In this document: one piece after another, positions 47,718 to 57,042 of the stretch | Layout: each line of letters opens with the position of its first letter | Numbering within the stretch: position 1 is the stretch's first letter | Assembly (NCBI RefSeq): GCF_918797505.1 | Contig: NC_092801.1 | Location: forward strand, 22,506,116 to 22,570,115 | Direction: 5' to 3' | Length of the DNA stretch: 64,000 nucleotides | From: Bemisia tabaci | Lineage: Eukaryota; Arthropoda; Insecta; Hemiptera; Aleyrodidae | Program-made: the position numbers and the translations under genes | The notes under the pieces: model-generated | Databases searched by the model: none | Seen by the model: the letters and a program-made list of their open reading frames with translations, nothing else | What the model was told of the DNA's origin: nothing

Positions 47718-47905
47718 TTGAAGTTTTTTCGGTTTTTTTGGTTTTTTGGTTTTTTTGGTTTTTTTGGTTTTTTGGTTTTTTGGTTTTTTTTGGTTTTTTT
47801 TTGTTTTTTTGGTTTTTTTGGTTTTTTTTGTTTTTTTTTGTTTTTTTTGGTTTTTTTGGTTTTTAGGTTTTTTTTGTCTTTTTGTTATTCTTTTTTTTTT
47901 TGGTG
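47718..47905. repeat. T/G simple repeat, (TTTTTTGG)n-like
   Basis: About 190 bases made almost only of T-runs of 4-10 separated by GG or G, with rare A or C. It gives Phe/Leu/Val-rich artificial frames. On the minus (cyclin D sense) strand it is CCAAAAAA-like. Confidence 0.95.
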
Positions 47906-49157
47906 ATTCTTTGAGAGTTTTATATTTTTGGCTAATAAGAAAATCTCTTCAGGAACTGCGCCGAAAACATTTTTCCCCTGAAATTTTCCGGCTGAATTCA
48001 GTAGTTTTGTAGTTTTCTTAATTTTTCCTACCTAAATTCGGCAGTTTTCAAAGCAGGCCATTCAAACGAATATATCATTCAATGTCCTTTCTCAAAGCCA
48101 CGCACTTAAATTAATCGTTCAATTGCTTTTTTAAAAATTTTGAATAATTTCTTTCGTGGCTTTATTTCGGCGAGTTGGATCTTTAAAACTTTATATCCGA
48201 CGGATAAAAATATTTATCGCGCGAAAATTTTCCACTTTTAGAAAGATGTAAGCTCGTGTGTCTCGCAAATACTGCACTAAAGGTATATTTGGAAGCTCCA
48301 TTTGGCAACCGCGCTGTCTGGTCCTGCCTAGGACTAACGGATAATTTTTACCAAACGCCTCTATGTTTTTGTTTTAGGTGTCTCTTTTTGTTTTCCGTTT
48401 GTTTTCTCCTTCAAGCACTGTCCTGTCCCTTCCATGGCCGCATGAAAGGGATTAGCCGTAATCTACGCTGGGGGCCCTTTACAGCAGGTGAAGATGATGG
48501 GTTCATCTGGGCCTTGAATAAAATCATTACCGTGAATTAATTTCTCTTCCGGCCGTGATAACCCAGGCACAAAAGACGAATTAAAGGTGAACGTCTTAAA
48601 AAAGTTGACAAATATGAGCCCGGTTGGATTTATGAGGCAGGACTGTTTCGAGAACCGGATTTCTATGAGCAGAGCCTGAAAACGTGAGTAATTTTTCAAT
48701 TTTTTTCTGGATTCAACGATTTCACAACTGAAAAATAAAAAAATAACCGATATCTTGCACGTGTGGATGATGAAACTTATACATCCAAAGGAAGATTACA
48801 GGACATGAGAACGGTCGTAGGGACACCAAACCATAAATATGTATAAATTGTTTCTAAAATGGGCCAAAAATAGTACTTCCCGATTGTGAAATGTCTTGGA
48901 GACTCAAACGCAAGGGTAGAAAACTAAACTCTACTCCCTACTAATTGGTTTACTTGCCAGCTGATTTGAGTCAGACGGTAGTTCCTTTTTGCATGATGCG
49001 TAGTCTGTAATCGGAACAATGTCATCAGGCGAGGCAAAAGTTAAAGTCGGAGATCAATGCTACTTTTCTCCCTGCGATGCTCTCATACTCAAAAGTTGCG
49101 CATGGACAACTTTATTACATTCTGCGTTTAGAAACTACGATTTTGGAATTTACGACC
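47906..49157. other. No recognisable gene
   Basis: Unique intronic sequence with a degenerate L-like trace near 48820-48960. Confidence 0.45.
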
Positions 49158-49173
49158 TTCTTCAAATAACCCG

Positions 49174-49434
49174 GACTGGAAAAAAACACACATTGGATCT
49201 GGAGACTCTGAAAAACATTGAAGAATGAAGAGGAAAAGAATGAATGAAGAAATGAACAAGAAAATGGACTCTTGATTCAATCAGATTTAAGCTTAAATCA
49301 AAAGGAAATCCGCTCAAATTAAGAGGCTTGGTTCTTGATGTAAGCTTAAATCTGATTGAATCAAGAGTAATTTTTACTGTCGATATTTTTAAGAGTCTAG
49401 ACTCTAGATCCAATGTGTTTTTTTTCCCCCAGTG
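49174..49434. mobile_element. G-family CACTG foldback, copy G3
   Basis: 261 bp, GACTGGAAAAAAACACACAT ... GTTTTTTTTCCCCCAGTG. It has about 30 extra bases of GAAGAATGAAGAGG-type sequence in the left arm. Flanked by the 16-mer TTCTTCAAATAACCCG on both sides rather than by a clear 2-bp duplication. Confidence 0.87.
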
Positions 49435-49577
49435 TTCTTCAAATAACCCGTTCGTGTGGGTTCTTGTTTACTGTGAGAATCCCCCGATGAAATCCGGAAT
49501 ATTTTGAATTTTCACTCGTCGTGTAACTTTTCAAACTACTTTCAATACAAACTAAGCGCATTAACCATGTCAACCCG

Positions 49578-49807
49578 CACTGGAAAAAAAACACATTGGA
49601 TCTGGAGTCCAGACTCTTAAAAACATTGACAAGAAAATGGACTCTTGATTCAATCAGATTTAAGCTTAAATCAAAAGGAAATCCGCTCAAATTATGAGGC
49701 TTGGATCTTGATTCAAGCTTAAATCTGATTGAATCAAGAGTATTTTTTTCTTGTCGATGTTTTTAAGAGTCTGGACTCTAGATCCAATGTGTTTTTTTCC
49801 CCCAGTG
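49578..49807. mobile_element. G-family CACTG foldback, copy G4
   Basis: 230 bp, CACTGGAAAAAAAACACATT ... GTTTTTTTCCCCCAGTG. Arms TTGATTCAATCAGATTTAAG and CTTAAATCTGATTGAATCAA pair perfectly. The 2-bp flanks (CG left, TT right) do not match, as expected after the local amplification. Confidence 0.88.
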
Positions 49808-49886
49808 TTCTTCAGATAACCCGTTCGTGTAGGTTCTTGTTTACTGTGAGAATCCCCTGATGAAATCCGGAATATTTTGAATTTTC

Positions 49887-49917
49887 CTAGATCCAATGTG
49901 TTTTTTTTCCCCCAGTG
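49887..49917. mobile_element. G-family remnant (right end only)
   Basis: CTAGATCCAATGTG followed by TTTTTTTTCCCCCAGTG: the last 31 bases of a G element, joined directly to a truncated copy of the flanking segment. Confidence 0.85.
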
Positions 49918-50091
49918 TTCTTCAAATAACCCGTTCGTGTAGGTTCTCGTTTACTGTGAGAATCCCCTGATGAAATCCGGAATATTTTGAATTTTCTCTC
50001 GTCGCGTAACTTTCCAAACTACGCTCAAAACAAACTAAGCCCATTAACCATGTCGCAACCTCCCTGTGTTGATGTGACCCCGGCTCAGCAT

Positions 50092-50255
50092 CAGTGGCGT
50101 GGCGTGAATTGCGATATATCGATTGTTATGCCATTAAACCTATGGTAAAGAATCGATTATTGAGGTGTTCGCTGCGAACACCCTATTTATCGATCTTTTT
50201 CCATAGGTTTAAATGGCATAACAATCGATATATCGCAATTCACGCCACGCCACTG
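50092..50255. mobile_element. A-family hAT-like foldback MITE, copy A10, best preserved
   Basis: 164 bp, CAGTGGCGTGGCGTGAATTG ... CAATTCACGCCACGCCACTG. The two halves are almost exact inverse copies through GCGATATATCGATTGTTATG and CCATAGGTTTAAATGGCATA, to the centre GGTGTTCGCTGCGAACACC. Perfect 8-bp duplication CTCAGCAT at 50084-50091 and 50256-50263. The ends and 8-bp duplication fit the hAT superfamily. Confidence 0.96.
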
Positions 50256-50263
50256 CTCAGCAT

Positions 50264-50750
50264 CCGTGCGACGGCCACCGATGGCGGAGCCCCAAAGGCC
50301 CAAAGGTCATCCGCGTTTCCAGACGCGAAGGGACATTCCCATACGGGACACTGACCGCGAATCGCAACCATCCCTTTGTCCCTCCTCGCGAACCGCGCTC
50401 ACTCATGTGAGAGAACTCGCCCCGATCCAGATTAAAACAACCCCCCTCCCCATTAATTACCGGATTTAGGACCCTTGATTCCGACTCCGAGACGCGGGAG
50501 CCACCCTTCGAATCAAGTCGAAGCGATAGATAGACACCGCCTGGAAGTGTATCCTATCGAATCTGAGGTGAGTACCAATCGCGACGTTGCCAGGTTTATC
50601 GGTTAAAACAAACTCGTGAACATGAGAGACTCTTGAGGAAGTGAGCAAACATGTGATTCGAGGCCGAATTTTTCAATATTTTTTTTTATTAATCTTATTT
50701 TTATGAAGAAAATCCAACGTTGTATAACATAAATAATGTCCTGTGGGCTG
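50264..50750. other. No recognisable gene
   Basis: Unique intronic sequence. Confidence 0.45.
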
Positions 50751-51152
50751 ATTGTTGAAATTGGACTGCATTTTGCAATTTGGACCTATAAATTCTGGCT
50801 CATCTGAAAAAACACCTATGTGCATAGGGAAACTAATGGCACATACGTTGTTTTTAAACCGGGCCGGAATTTATAGGTCTAAATTGCAAAATGCAGTCCA
50901 ATTGATAGCCAAAAATATAGAAGAAGATGACAACAAGGATATGCAGGGATCCTATTGGTGGAAGCGGGTGGTTGCAATGGACAGAGGACGTAGGTAATAG
51001 GCTAACTAACAGCAACCCACGAGAGACCCGATAGTTAGTCCATCATTTACCCCCTTATGGTCTGTAAGAACCACCCATTTCAGCCAACAGGATCGCTCCA
51101 TACTCCTATGTCTCCTTTTTCTGTATACCATTGTCTATCAATTTCAATAATC
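50751..51152. repeat. L/M composite element, copy 2
   Basis: ATTGTTGAAATTGGACTGCA at the left; L part TGCAATTTGGACCTATAAAT ... ATTTATAGGTCTAAATTGCA is strongly inverted. The M part has AGGATATGCAGGGATCCTAT, CCCACGAGAGACCC and ends TTGTCTATCAATTTCAATAA. Same order as 43797-44212. Confidence 0.87.
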
Positions 51153-51767
51153 GGGCCGCTGATCTGAACTTTTTGAGCTATACGAATAGGGACCGATTTT
51201 TTTTTTAAAAATTCGTCAACGTAGTGCCCCAAGAGTTACACGTCCAAAATAAACCATTACCCCCTTCCCCCATACGCCTTAAATTACTCACGTATGTATA
51301 TCAACTGGACACCCTTTTCTCAAGACTCCGGGCAAAGGGACAGCCCCCCCTCTCCCCCCGAAACGTGCTCGGACCCAACGGAGTGACCTTTAATTGCGAT
51401 ACCAGCATGTTCGGTCGGCGAGTAGACCAAACAGGCCGTCTTCCCGGTTGTTTCTCCTTCGGGACGCAAACCTGTCCGCGGCGGTCGTCTGCGAGGGTTC
51501 TCTTTACTCGGATTTCACGCATTCGTCTTCCCTTTGTTTGTTTTGGCCGGCGCTTATGGCGACATGAAGGGCGGAGCGAAATCCAGAGAGACAAGTGGTC
51601 ATTTCTGCACGGAGGGCCGAGCGCGCAGACACCGTGAGAGCGGATCCCGGTTCGGGCCATCAGGTGTGAAAAGGAGCCATTAAATTAATCGGATTTCTCA
51701 TCGGTGGGTTCCCATAGAGACGGATGACGTCACTCCAACGGATGACGTCTGAAGACAAATCGGGGTA
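51153..51767. other. No recognisable gene
   Basis: Open frames on both strands at 51224-51660 (137 and 119 codons) face each other over the same bases. Neither has a recognisable domain. Considered chance frames in a GC-richer stretch. Confidence 0.45.
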
Positions 51768-51829
51768 GAGTCCCTTTATGCTGAAAGTAAAAACAGTGCG
51801 AATCCATTTCTGATTGGTTCCCGTACTTA

Positions 51830-52163
51830 CAGTGGGAAAAAAAACACATTGGATCTAGAGTCCAGACTCTTAAAAACATCGACGAGAAAAAGTACTCTTG
51901 ATTCAATCAGAATTTAGCTTAAATCAAGAACCAAGCCTCTTGATTTAAGCGGATTTCGTTTTGATTCAAGCGAAAATCCGATTGAATCGAGAGTATTTTT
52001 TCTTCGAATAAAAATTGTAAAACTCACTTGCACGTAAAAATTAGTTAAATTGCGGACGCGTTTCGCCGGCTCGCAACTCCGGCATCCTCAGCGCGACTCA
52101 TTTTTTCTTGTCAATGTTTTCAAGACTCTGGGCTCTAGATCCAAAGTGTTTTTTTCCCCAGTG
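51830..52163. mobile_element. G-family CACTG foldback, copy G5, with a small insert
   Basis: Ends CAGTGGGAAAAAAAACACAT (one base off the family) and GTGTTTTTTTCCCCAGTG. Flanked by TA on both sides (51828-51829, 52164-52165). An extra segment of about 96 bp lies at about 52005-52100 within the right arm, bordered by a direct TTTTTTCTT repeat. Confidence 0.87.
52005..52109. mobile_element. Unidentified ~96-bp insert inside G5
   Basis: Starts CGAATAAAAATTGTAAAACT and ends CATCCTCAGCGCGACTCA. TTTTTTCTT precedes it and is repeated after it, where intact G copies have it once, so it looks like a 9-bp target duplication (the T-rich sequence makes this less certain). GGACGCGTTTCGCCGGCTCG inside is unlike the surrounding composition. 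Confidence 0.6.
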
Positions 52164-52233
52164 TAGACCTTCACAGTGTAACAAACGGGAATAAAGATTA
52201 GTATGGTAGCGAAAAAGAAAATCTAGTACTTAC

Positions 52234-52449
52234 CCTCATTTCTGACTGTGATATACTGTTGTCGGAATAATAACATAGGAGTTCTACGGAGAGAGCGTGG
52301 CACTGCCTGACTTTGGATGCCAGGAGAAGGCAGACTGCTGAAATGAGCTGCAGTTGCCTTCTGGAGATGTCGCAAGAGCATAAAAATCTATCCAAAAAAT
52401 TAACAGCTAATGGGAACACCTGGTCCTCGCATCTCTGCTCCTCGCAGAC
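52234..52449 (-). CDS. CycD: Cyclin D, coding exon 2 (residues 68-139)
   Basis: Core of the N-terminal cyclin box. It begins VCEEQRCEDQVFPLAVNFLD and continues RFLCSCDISRRQLQLISAVC, then LLLASKVRQ and YYSDNSIS. The ASK lysine (about residue 113) matches the conserved cyclin-box lysine needed for Cdk binding in D cyclins. The exon is 216 bp (72 codons), phase 0 at both ends: acceptor tgttgcag before GTC at 52449, donor gtaagt at 52233 after ATG AGG. It follows exon 1 residue for residue as in other D cyclins (..WMLE|VCEEQ..). No frameshift or stop is seen. Intron 1 separates it from exon 1 by about 11.1 kb. Confidence 0.96.
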
Positions 52450-52597
52450 CTGCAACAAACATAATAAAGACATTAGTTTTTTCGGGGATAAAGTATTAAT
52501 TTAATTTCATTTTATTTTACAAAGCTTACATATGTATAGCCACCAAAAGGGGCTATTGTAATAGTCAGACATATAAGACATAGAAAATCACAAATTT

Positions 52598-52750
52598 GAA
52601 ATTTTCAGACATTTTAGATTAAACTGCGAGCAAAATGATCTGAAAAATTAGAGGGATATTAGACACAACTTTCCACATAAATTCGCATTTTATTGAAGGG
52701 AATTTGGCTACGCCTGAAGGTTCATACGACGTTTTTCCTTAGCACGGCAG
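52598..52750. repeat. B-family foldback, copy B4, right half
   Basis: AGGGAATTTGGCTACGCCTG, AAGGTTCATACGACGTTTTT, CCTTAGCACGGCAG is the family right end. The left end is absent. About 150 bases upstream of exon 2 in intron 1. Confidence 0.8.
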
Positions 52751-53285
52751 TATTGTAAAATGTACACTTGAAACAAGTCAGACATATTTTTTTACAATTT
52801 AATTGTTAAACCAGCAATCCATTTTTTCTGCGAGGGTCAATAACCTCGCTTGCAGTGTATGAACCAAGTACATATATAAATAGCTCAATAACACGTAATC
52901 ATTGACCTAGAAACCCTGGGAAACTACAACTCACAACATGAATGAATCGGAGAAAAAAGATGTTACGGGGTTGGACCACACATCCAGCGCACCGTTGCAG
53001 AGTGCGCTTAAAATCGCATTTCGACTACATTTCTCGTTACCCAAAAAGATCGTCGAAGTTTGAAATCTGGCAACGTAACCTCCGGGAGGGCTACCACGCG
53101 GAGCTATCGGATTTCACTCGAAGGTACTCCACGAAAACAATGCACTTTCTTGCTTTTGGCTCGAAACAATGAGTGTTAAATAATGGCCGGGATCATTATT
53201 TCATGCTTTCTGTCGATTTCGTGGATCTTTTTTGGCTCATCAAAGAGTGGTGGAAGCAAGAGCTCTGCGGGTGATTCAGGGCCGA
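52751..53285. other. No recognisable gene
   Basis: Unique intronic sequence. Confidence 0.45.
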
Positions 53286-53362
53286 CGCTCAGTGGAGCGA
53301 GTCAATTAGAGAGGTCGGACATGAAATTTTTAACTGAAAGTGGAAATTTTGATGTTTAATTC

Positions 53363-53910
53363 CAGTGATGCCATTTTATTTTATCAAAAGAATCCGAAAT
53401 AATTCAGATTTCCGGAAACGTATTCCGATTTGCCAAAGTTCCGAGAAAAATTCCGATGTACGCCCGGATTTAGTTCCGATGATTGCCAAAATTGCTCAAA
53501 AGTCCTTAAATTTGATAAAATAAATGGTCAAACTGGCGAAAAACTGAAGATTTTAAAGAAATTCCGTAAAAAGCTGAAAATTTCGGGGATTCAGAGGATT
53601 CATAGAAAAGTTCCGATTATTTGAAAAGTTCCGCTTTTCGGAATTAATTCCGGGAAATAGCATCTAACACACGTATACTCCGAATGTACATTCTGGCCTA
53701 CTGCGCATGCGCGGGCATCGCGAATGTACACACATCATTCTCTCGGAAAAGAAAGTACAGTTTGACGAGAAGAAGGATCTTATACTCATTCCTGTAACTT
53801 ATAGTTGTTCAAGAGAACAAAATTAGGAACATTCTCGATGCCCGCGCATGCGCAATAGGCCAGGGTGTACATTCGGAGTGTACGTGTGTTAGTGGCTAAT
53901 GGCAGCACCG
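53363..53910. mobile_element. N-family element, copy N2, nested in D4
   Basis: Starts CAGTGATGCCATTTTATTTT and ends GGCAGCACCG. The interior (AATCCGAAATAATTC.., CGCCCGGATTTAGTTCCGA, AAATGGTCAAACTGGCGAAA) matches N1. Interrupted near its right end by the P foldback. The 8-bp flanks are not clearly matched. Confidence 0.85.
53659..53897. repeat. P foldback, nested in N2
   Basis: CTAACACACGTATACTCCGA, ATGTACATTCTGGCCTACTG and CGCATGCGCGGGCATCG are inverted as CGATGCCCGCGCATGCGCAA, TAGGCCAGGGTGTACATTCG and GAGTGTACGTGTGTTAG. Possible 3-bp flanking duplication AAT. Only one copy is seen in the window. Confidence 0.85.
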
Positions 53911-54263
53911 TAGTTTGTCACATTTTAAATTATAAGGGGTGCTTCTTGAAGAAAACTTCACGACGAAACTAATGAGACCATTTTCAGAACCTTAAAGTTT
54001 TGTATGAACGGAGTTATTAGCTTTAAAAGTTTCCAAATTTTGTCCGACCGCTCTACTTGACTCGATCCACCGTGCGACGGGATGTCCCGGCGCGAATCCC
54101 TTTCATCCGCCAATGGGTGTGAAGTGTAAACACCGCTACCGTGATTCCCGGAATCCTGGAATCACAAACTCTCGTGTTCATTGAAGACCACTCGATTGAA
54201 GGATCGACTCTCTTCACCTTCAGACGGAGACATGACTTGCAGAAAGTTATCGTGGGGCCAATA

Positions 54264-54822
54264 CTGCTGAGCTGCTAAGGAGAAACGCCGTGTGAACTAT
54301 CGAATGTTGCCGGGATTCGTCCGATAACATATTCGATTTTGAAAAATTACGTTGACTATGTTTTCGAAGGAAAAAATCAAGTCTGGCTGAAAATCTACAA
54401 CGTCACAAACGAAGATACGGGTCGCTTTAGCCATCGATATATTTCCTTACACTGAAAAAAAACTCCGGCCGTGGGAGCCGCGATTACGGGCTGTATAGAC
54501 ATACCGTCCGTTCCGGGCTCAAAGGCCGAACATTCCGGCTGCTGGAGGCGTAGCTTCGATTGCTCCGGGTTCAGAGGCCGAAGCTACGGCTCCAGCAGCC
54601 GGAATTTTCGGCCTTAGAGCCCGGAACAGACGGTATGTCTATGTAGCCCGTAATTGCGGCTCCCACGGCCGGAGTTTCTTTATCAGTGTAACATTTTCAG
54701 GTACGGTAGATTTTTAATGTGCAAAAATGTCAAATTTCCATTTTCCCGGAAAACTAGTATCTAATAGGCAGAAATTTGGCGACGTCCGGATGATCAGTAA
54801 GCGTTTTCCTTTCGCATGGAAG
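54264..54822. repeat. B-family foldback, copy B5, diverged, with E1 nested
   Basis: GCTGCTAAGGAGAAACGCCG, ATGTTGCCGGGATTCGTCCG on the left; GCAGAAATTTGGCGACGTCC, GTAAGCGTTTTCCTTTCGCA on the right. The E1 element occupies the middle. Confidence 0.7.
54450..54688. mobile_element. E-family CACTG foldback, copy E1
   Basis: 239 bp, GC-rich: CACTGAAAAAAAACTCCGGC, CGTGGGAGCCGCGATTACGG ... CCGTAATTGCGGCTCCCACG, GCCGGAGTTTCTTTATCAGTG. Inner arms GGCTGCTGGAGGCG and CGGCTCCAGCAGCC pair. Flanked by TA on both sides (54448-54449, 54689-54690). Confidence 0.9.
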
Positions 54823-55525
54823 AACCGAGTTGCCTCTTTGCGAACGCAGCTTTTCGCCACGCACGCATCCATCCGCGAGGCAATGCAATGTGACGTCATT
54901 ATTTTTCTTACAATTTTACACCCGCATCGATTCCAGGTACTAGTGATTTGTCCAGGGCGTTAGCACCGCGTGGCTGGTGACGTGAGCGTAATGTGATTTT
55001 AACGCAAAAAAATTAATGTCCGCGGACGTTGACTTCGTTTCGGACGAAAGGACGTAACTCGACGTTTCAAATTCGGAAATTTCCCCTAGAAACTTGTAGT
55101 TTTACTGAGAAATTGTTCAGCGTTGCGTTGAAATCTAACCGATGTATCCTACGGATTGAACGTATGAATCGGCGACATTTAGGAAAGAATTTGCAAAGTC
55201 ATATTGCTGTGAAAAAATTGACCTGTCCAAGTCTTCTACCTTGGGATGAAGTTACATCATTTTGTATACCGTGTGTAGGTAAAATTTAGAGGCAAGCATC
55301 GAATATCTTCTGCGCAATAAGCGTTTTTTGGTAAAAGGGCGTATCGGTCATCAATTTATAAATGCAATTTCTCATTAGGTTTTCCTACATGCTATATACT
55401 TAAAATTTTGGCTAGTATTGATCAAAGGCGGTACCTGTAACCAGTTTTTTGAAATTTTAAAAATTAGTCGAATGAACAAAAGATAGTACGATATTGAGTT
55501 TCCCTCATAACTGAGTTTTTTCCTA
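54823..55525. other. No recognisable gene
   Basis: Unique intronic sequence. Confidence 0.45.
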
Positions 55526-55750
55526 CACTGAAAAAAAACTCCGGCCGTGGGAGCCGTCCCTACGGGCTATATAGAGGCATACCGTTCGCATTCCGGGTTC
55601 AGAGGCCGAAAGTTCCGTAGGGTGGAGCCGTAAGCTTCGATTGCTCCGGGTTCTACGCCCGGAACTTTCGGCCTCTGAACCCGGGACGCGAACGGTATGC
55701 CTATATAGCCCGTAAGGACGGCTCCCACGGCCGGAGTTTTTTTTTCAGTG
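55526..55750. mobile_element. E-family CACTG foldback, copy E2
   Basis: 225 bp, CACTGAAAAAAAACTCCGGC ... GCCGGAGTTTTTTTTTCAGTG. The arms pair nearly perfectly through GGGCTATATAGAGGCATACC and GGTATGCCTATATAGCCC. Flanked by TA on both sides. Confidence 0.92.
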
Positions 55751-55780
55751 TAAGAAAAACACAAAAAACACTAAAAAATA

Positions 55781-55960
55781 AGGTGGAGAAATGGTGCTGG
55801 ATCCATACCATTTCGCTGGGAAAACAAAGCCATGAAAATACAAAAAATAGAAGCAAACAATTTTTTGACTCTCGTTGAAAAATTCTTGGAATTTTTCGAC
55901 TTCGTTTTTCTCGCGAAATGGTGTGGACCCAGCACCATTTCTCCACCTTGTTGAGTTTTT
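55781..55960. repeat. Foldback downstream of E2
   Basis: AAGGTGGAGAAATGGTGCTG, GATCCATACCATTTCGCTGG pairs with CGCGAAATGGTGTGGACCCA, GCACCATTTCTCCACCTT; the loop also has internal pairing (GTTGAAAAATTCTTGGAATT). Flanked by AAAACACAAAAAACACT and GAGTTTTTTCCC. Confidence 0.8.
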
Positions 55961-56807
55961 TCCCATACTCCCTTTCACCGAAATATGCCTCGACTGTTCG
56001 GGTCAATTCTACAAACTTGGAATTGAGTTACGTCCGGGGTTTGACGAATTTCGTGCGATGATAATTCACTCCGGAAAGGAGTCATCGGCGAACGTGACCC
56101 ATATTTAAGACCAATAAATTCGCGTAAATCGACGAAACGATGCGGTTTGAAAACGACTTAATTGGCACATCATGCGCGGGTCATTTTCATCGGGGCAGGG
56201 CTGAGGTTTCCGAACGACTCAATCTTCCGAGGATCCTTGTTTTGATTTTCGAGTCGGGACTCGGGATTTGAGGTATGATCCCCACCCCCCCCCCCCCCCC
56301 GGGCGTCGGGTTTCGCCCAAATTCGGGGCTGCGTCCGGCCGCCGCCCCCGCCCCGGAGGTCCAGGAGTCAAATTTCGGAGAAAGCCCTTTTTCGGGAGAG
56401 GAAAGGCCCCGTCAGTCCCGGATGGACGGCCGTTTTTTTACAAGAACACGCGCCGACGTTTCCGCCTGATTTCCGCTCCGAGATCCGTCCGCCTCGGAAT
56501 GACCGTTATCGCCGAAACCTGGCCGCCAAATTTTGTGAGGCAACTCGTGATTTTCTTCGAAATTATTCGAGGTATCGATAAATCGTCTTGAGGTGATTCG
56601 TCAAGCTCAAGAGACGTGGTCGAACTAGCATGCGATACGTCGCATCGATTAGGTAAGAAATTTCGGCAGATTTTGAATTTTTAGCAAAAAAAAGGACGAT
56701 AGCCCCTGCGCATGAGCCTAGAGAATCTTTCTAAACCCAAAAATCGGCAAAATTCAGAGAAATGAAAGAAGTATTGTGTTTGGAAAAAACCCTCGCATTC
56801 AATTCAG
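55961..56807. other. GC-rich patch with poly-C; H-like trace
   Basis: Poly-C of 16 at 56285-56300, then a CpG-rich stretch to about 56520. Near 56588-56655 the words TTGAGGTGATTCG and GCATGCGATACGTCGCATCG resemble the outer arm of the H palindrome. No recognisable coding region. Confidence 0.5.
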
Positions 56808-57042
56808 CACTGGGAAAAAACACATTGGATCTAGTGTCCAGACTCTCAAAAACATCGACAAGAAAAAATACTCTTGATTAAATCGGATTTTTGCTTAAAT
56901 CAAGAACCAAGCCTCTTAATTTGAGCGGATTTCCTTTTGATTTGAGCTTAAATCTGATTGAATCAAGAGTATTTTTTCTTGGCAATGTTTTCAAGAGTCA
57001 GGACTCTAGATCCAATGTCCCCCCCCCCCCCCCCCCCCAGTG
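56808..57042. mobile_element. G-family CACTG foldback, copy G6, with poly-C tract
   Basis: 235 bp, CACTGGGAAAAAACACATTG ... CAGTG. Flanked by AG on both sides (56806-56807, 57043-57044). In place of the usual GTGTTTTTTTCCCC before CAGTG it has GT followed by 20 C (57019-57038). Confidence 0.88.

Larger units (their letters stand above)
49158..50060. repeat. Amplified block: three copies of a flanking segment separated by G elements
   Basis: The segment starting TTCTTCAAATAACCCGTTCG and containing GAATCCCC(C)GATGAAATCC and GGAATATTTTGAATTTTC occurs at 49435-49577, 49808-49886 (truncated) and 49918-50060. G3, G4 and a 31-base G remnant lie before each copy in turn. The first 16 bases also occur alone just left of G3 (49158-49173). 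The repeat unit is about 373 bp, then 110 bp. Confidence 0.92.
51768..52195. repeat. W-family repeat, copy 2, split by G5
   Basis: GTGCGAATCCATTTCTGATT, GGTTCCCGTA on the left of G5, and CACAGTGTAACAAACGGGAA, TAAAGATTA on its right; together they match 4640-4745. It ends about 40 bases from exon 2. Confidence 0.75.
21126..52233 (-). other. Cyclin D intron 2 (31,108 bp)
   Basis: Donor gtaagt at 52233 and acceptor gtttcag ending at 21126. This is the largest intron seen. It carries seven family-A palindromes, the 441-bp H palindrome and two partial copies, four full G copies, and the L/M, N, Q and C elements. It also holds a T/G simple repeat and two GC-richer patches (about 30650-31000 and 46640-47600). 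No nested gene was recognised. Confidence 0.9.
53286..54076. repeat. D-family element, copy D4, with nested N2 and P
   Basis: Left end CGCTCAGTGGAGCGAGTCAA, right end CTTGACTCGATCCACCGTGC. D sequence is interrupted after GAAATTTTGATGTTTAATTC and resumes at TTTGTCACATTTTAAATTAT. Without the inserts it would be about 240 bp, like D3. Confidence 0.85.

Noticed and set aside
47718..48012. Phe/Leu/Val-rich frames resembling membrane proteins
   Set aside because: Produced by the T/G simple repeat.
49174..49807. Long terminal repeats of a retrotransposon (paired G elements)
   Set aside because: The G elements are individual foldbacks with CACTG ends, no primer-binding site or coding region lies between them, and the intervening segment is itself duplicated.
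51224..51660. Open frames of 137 and 119 codons on opposite strands
   Set aside because: They overlap each other, lack recognisable domains and lie in GC-richer intron sequence; likely chance.
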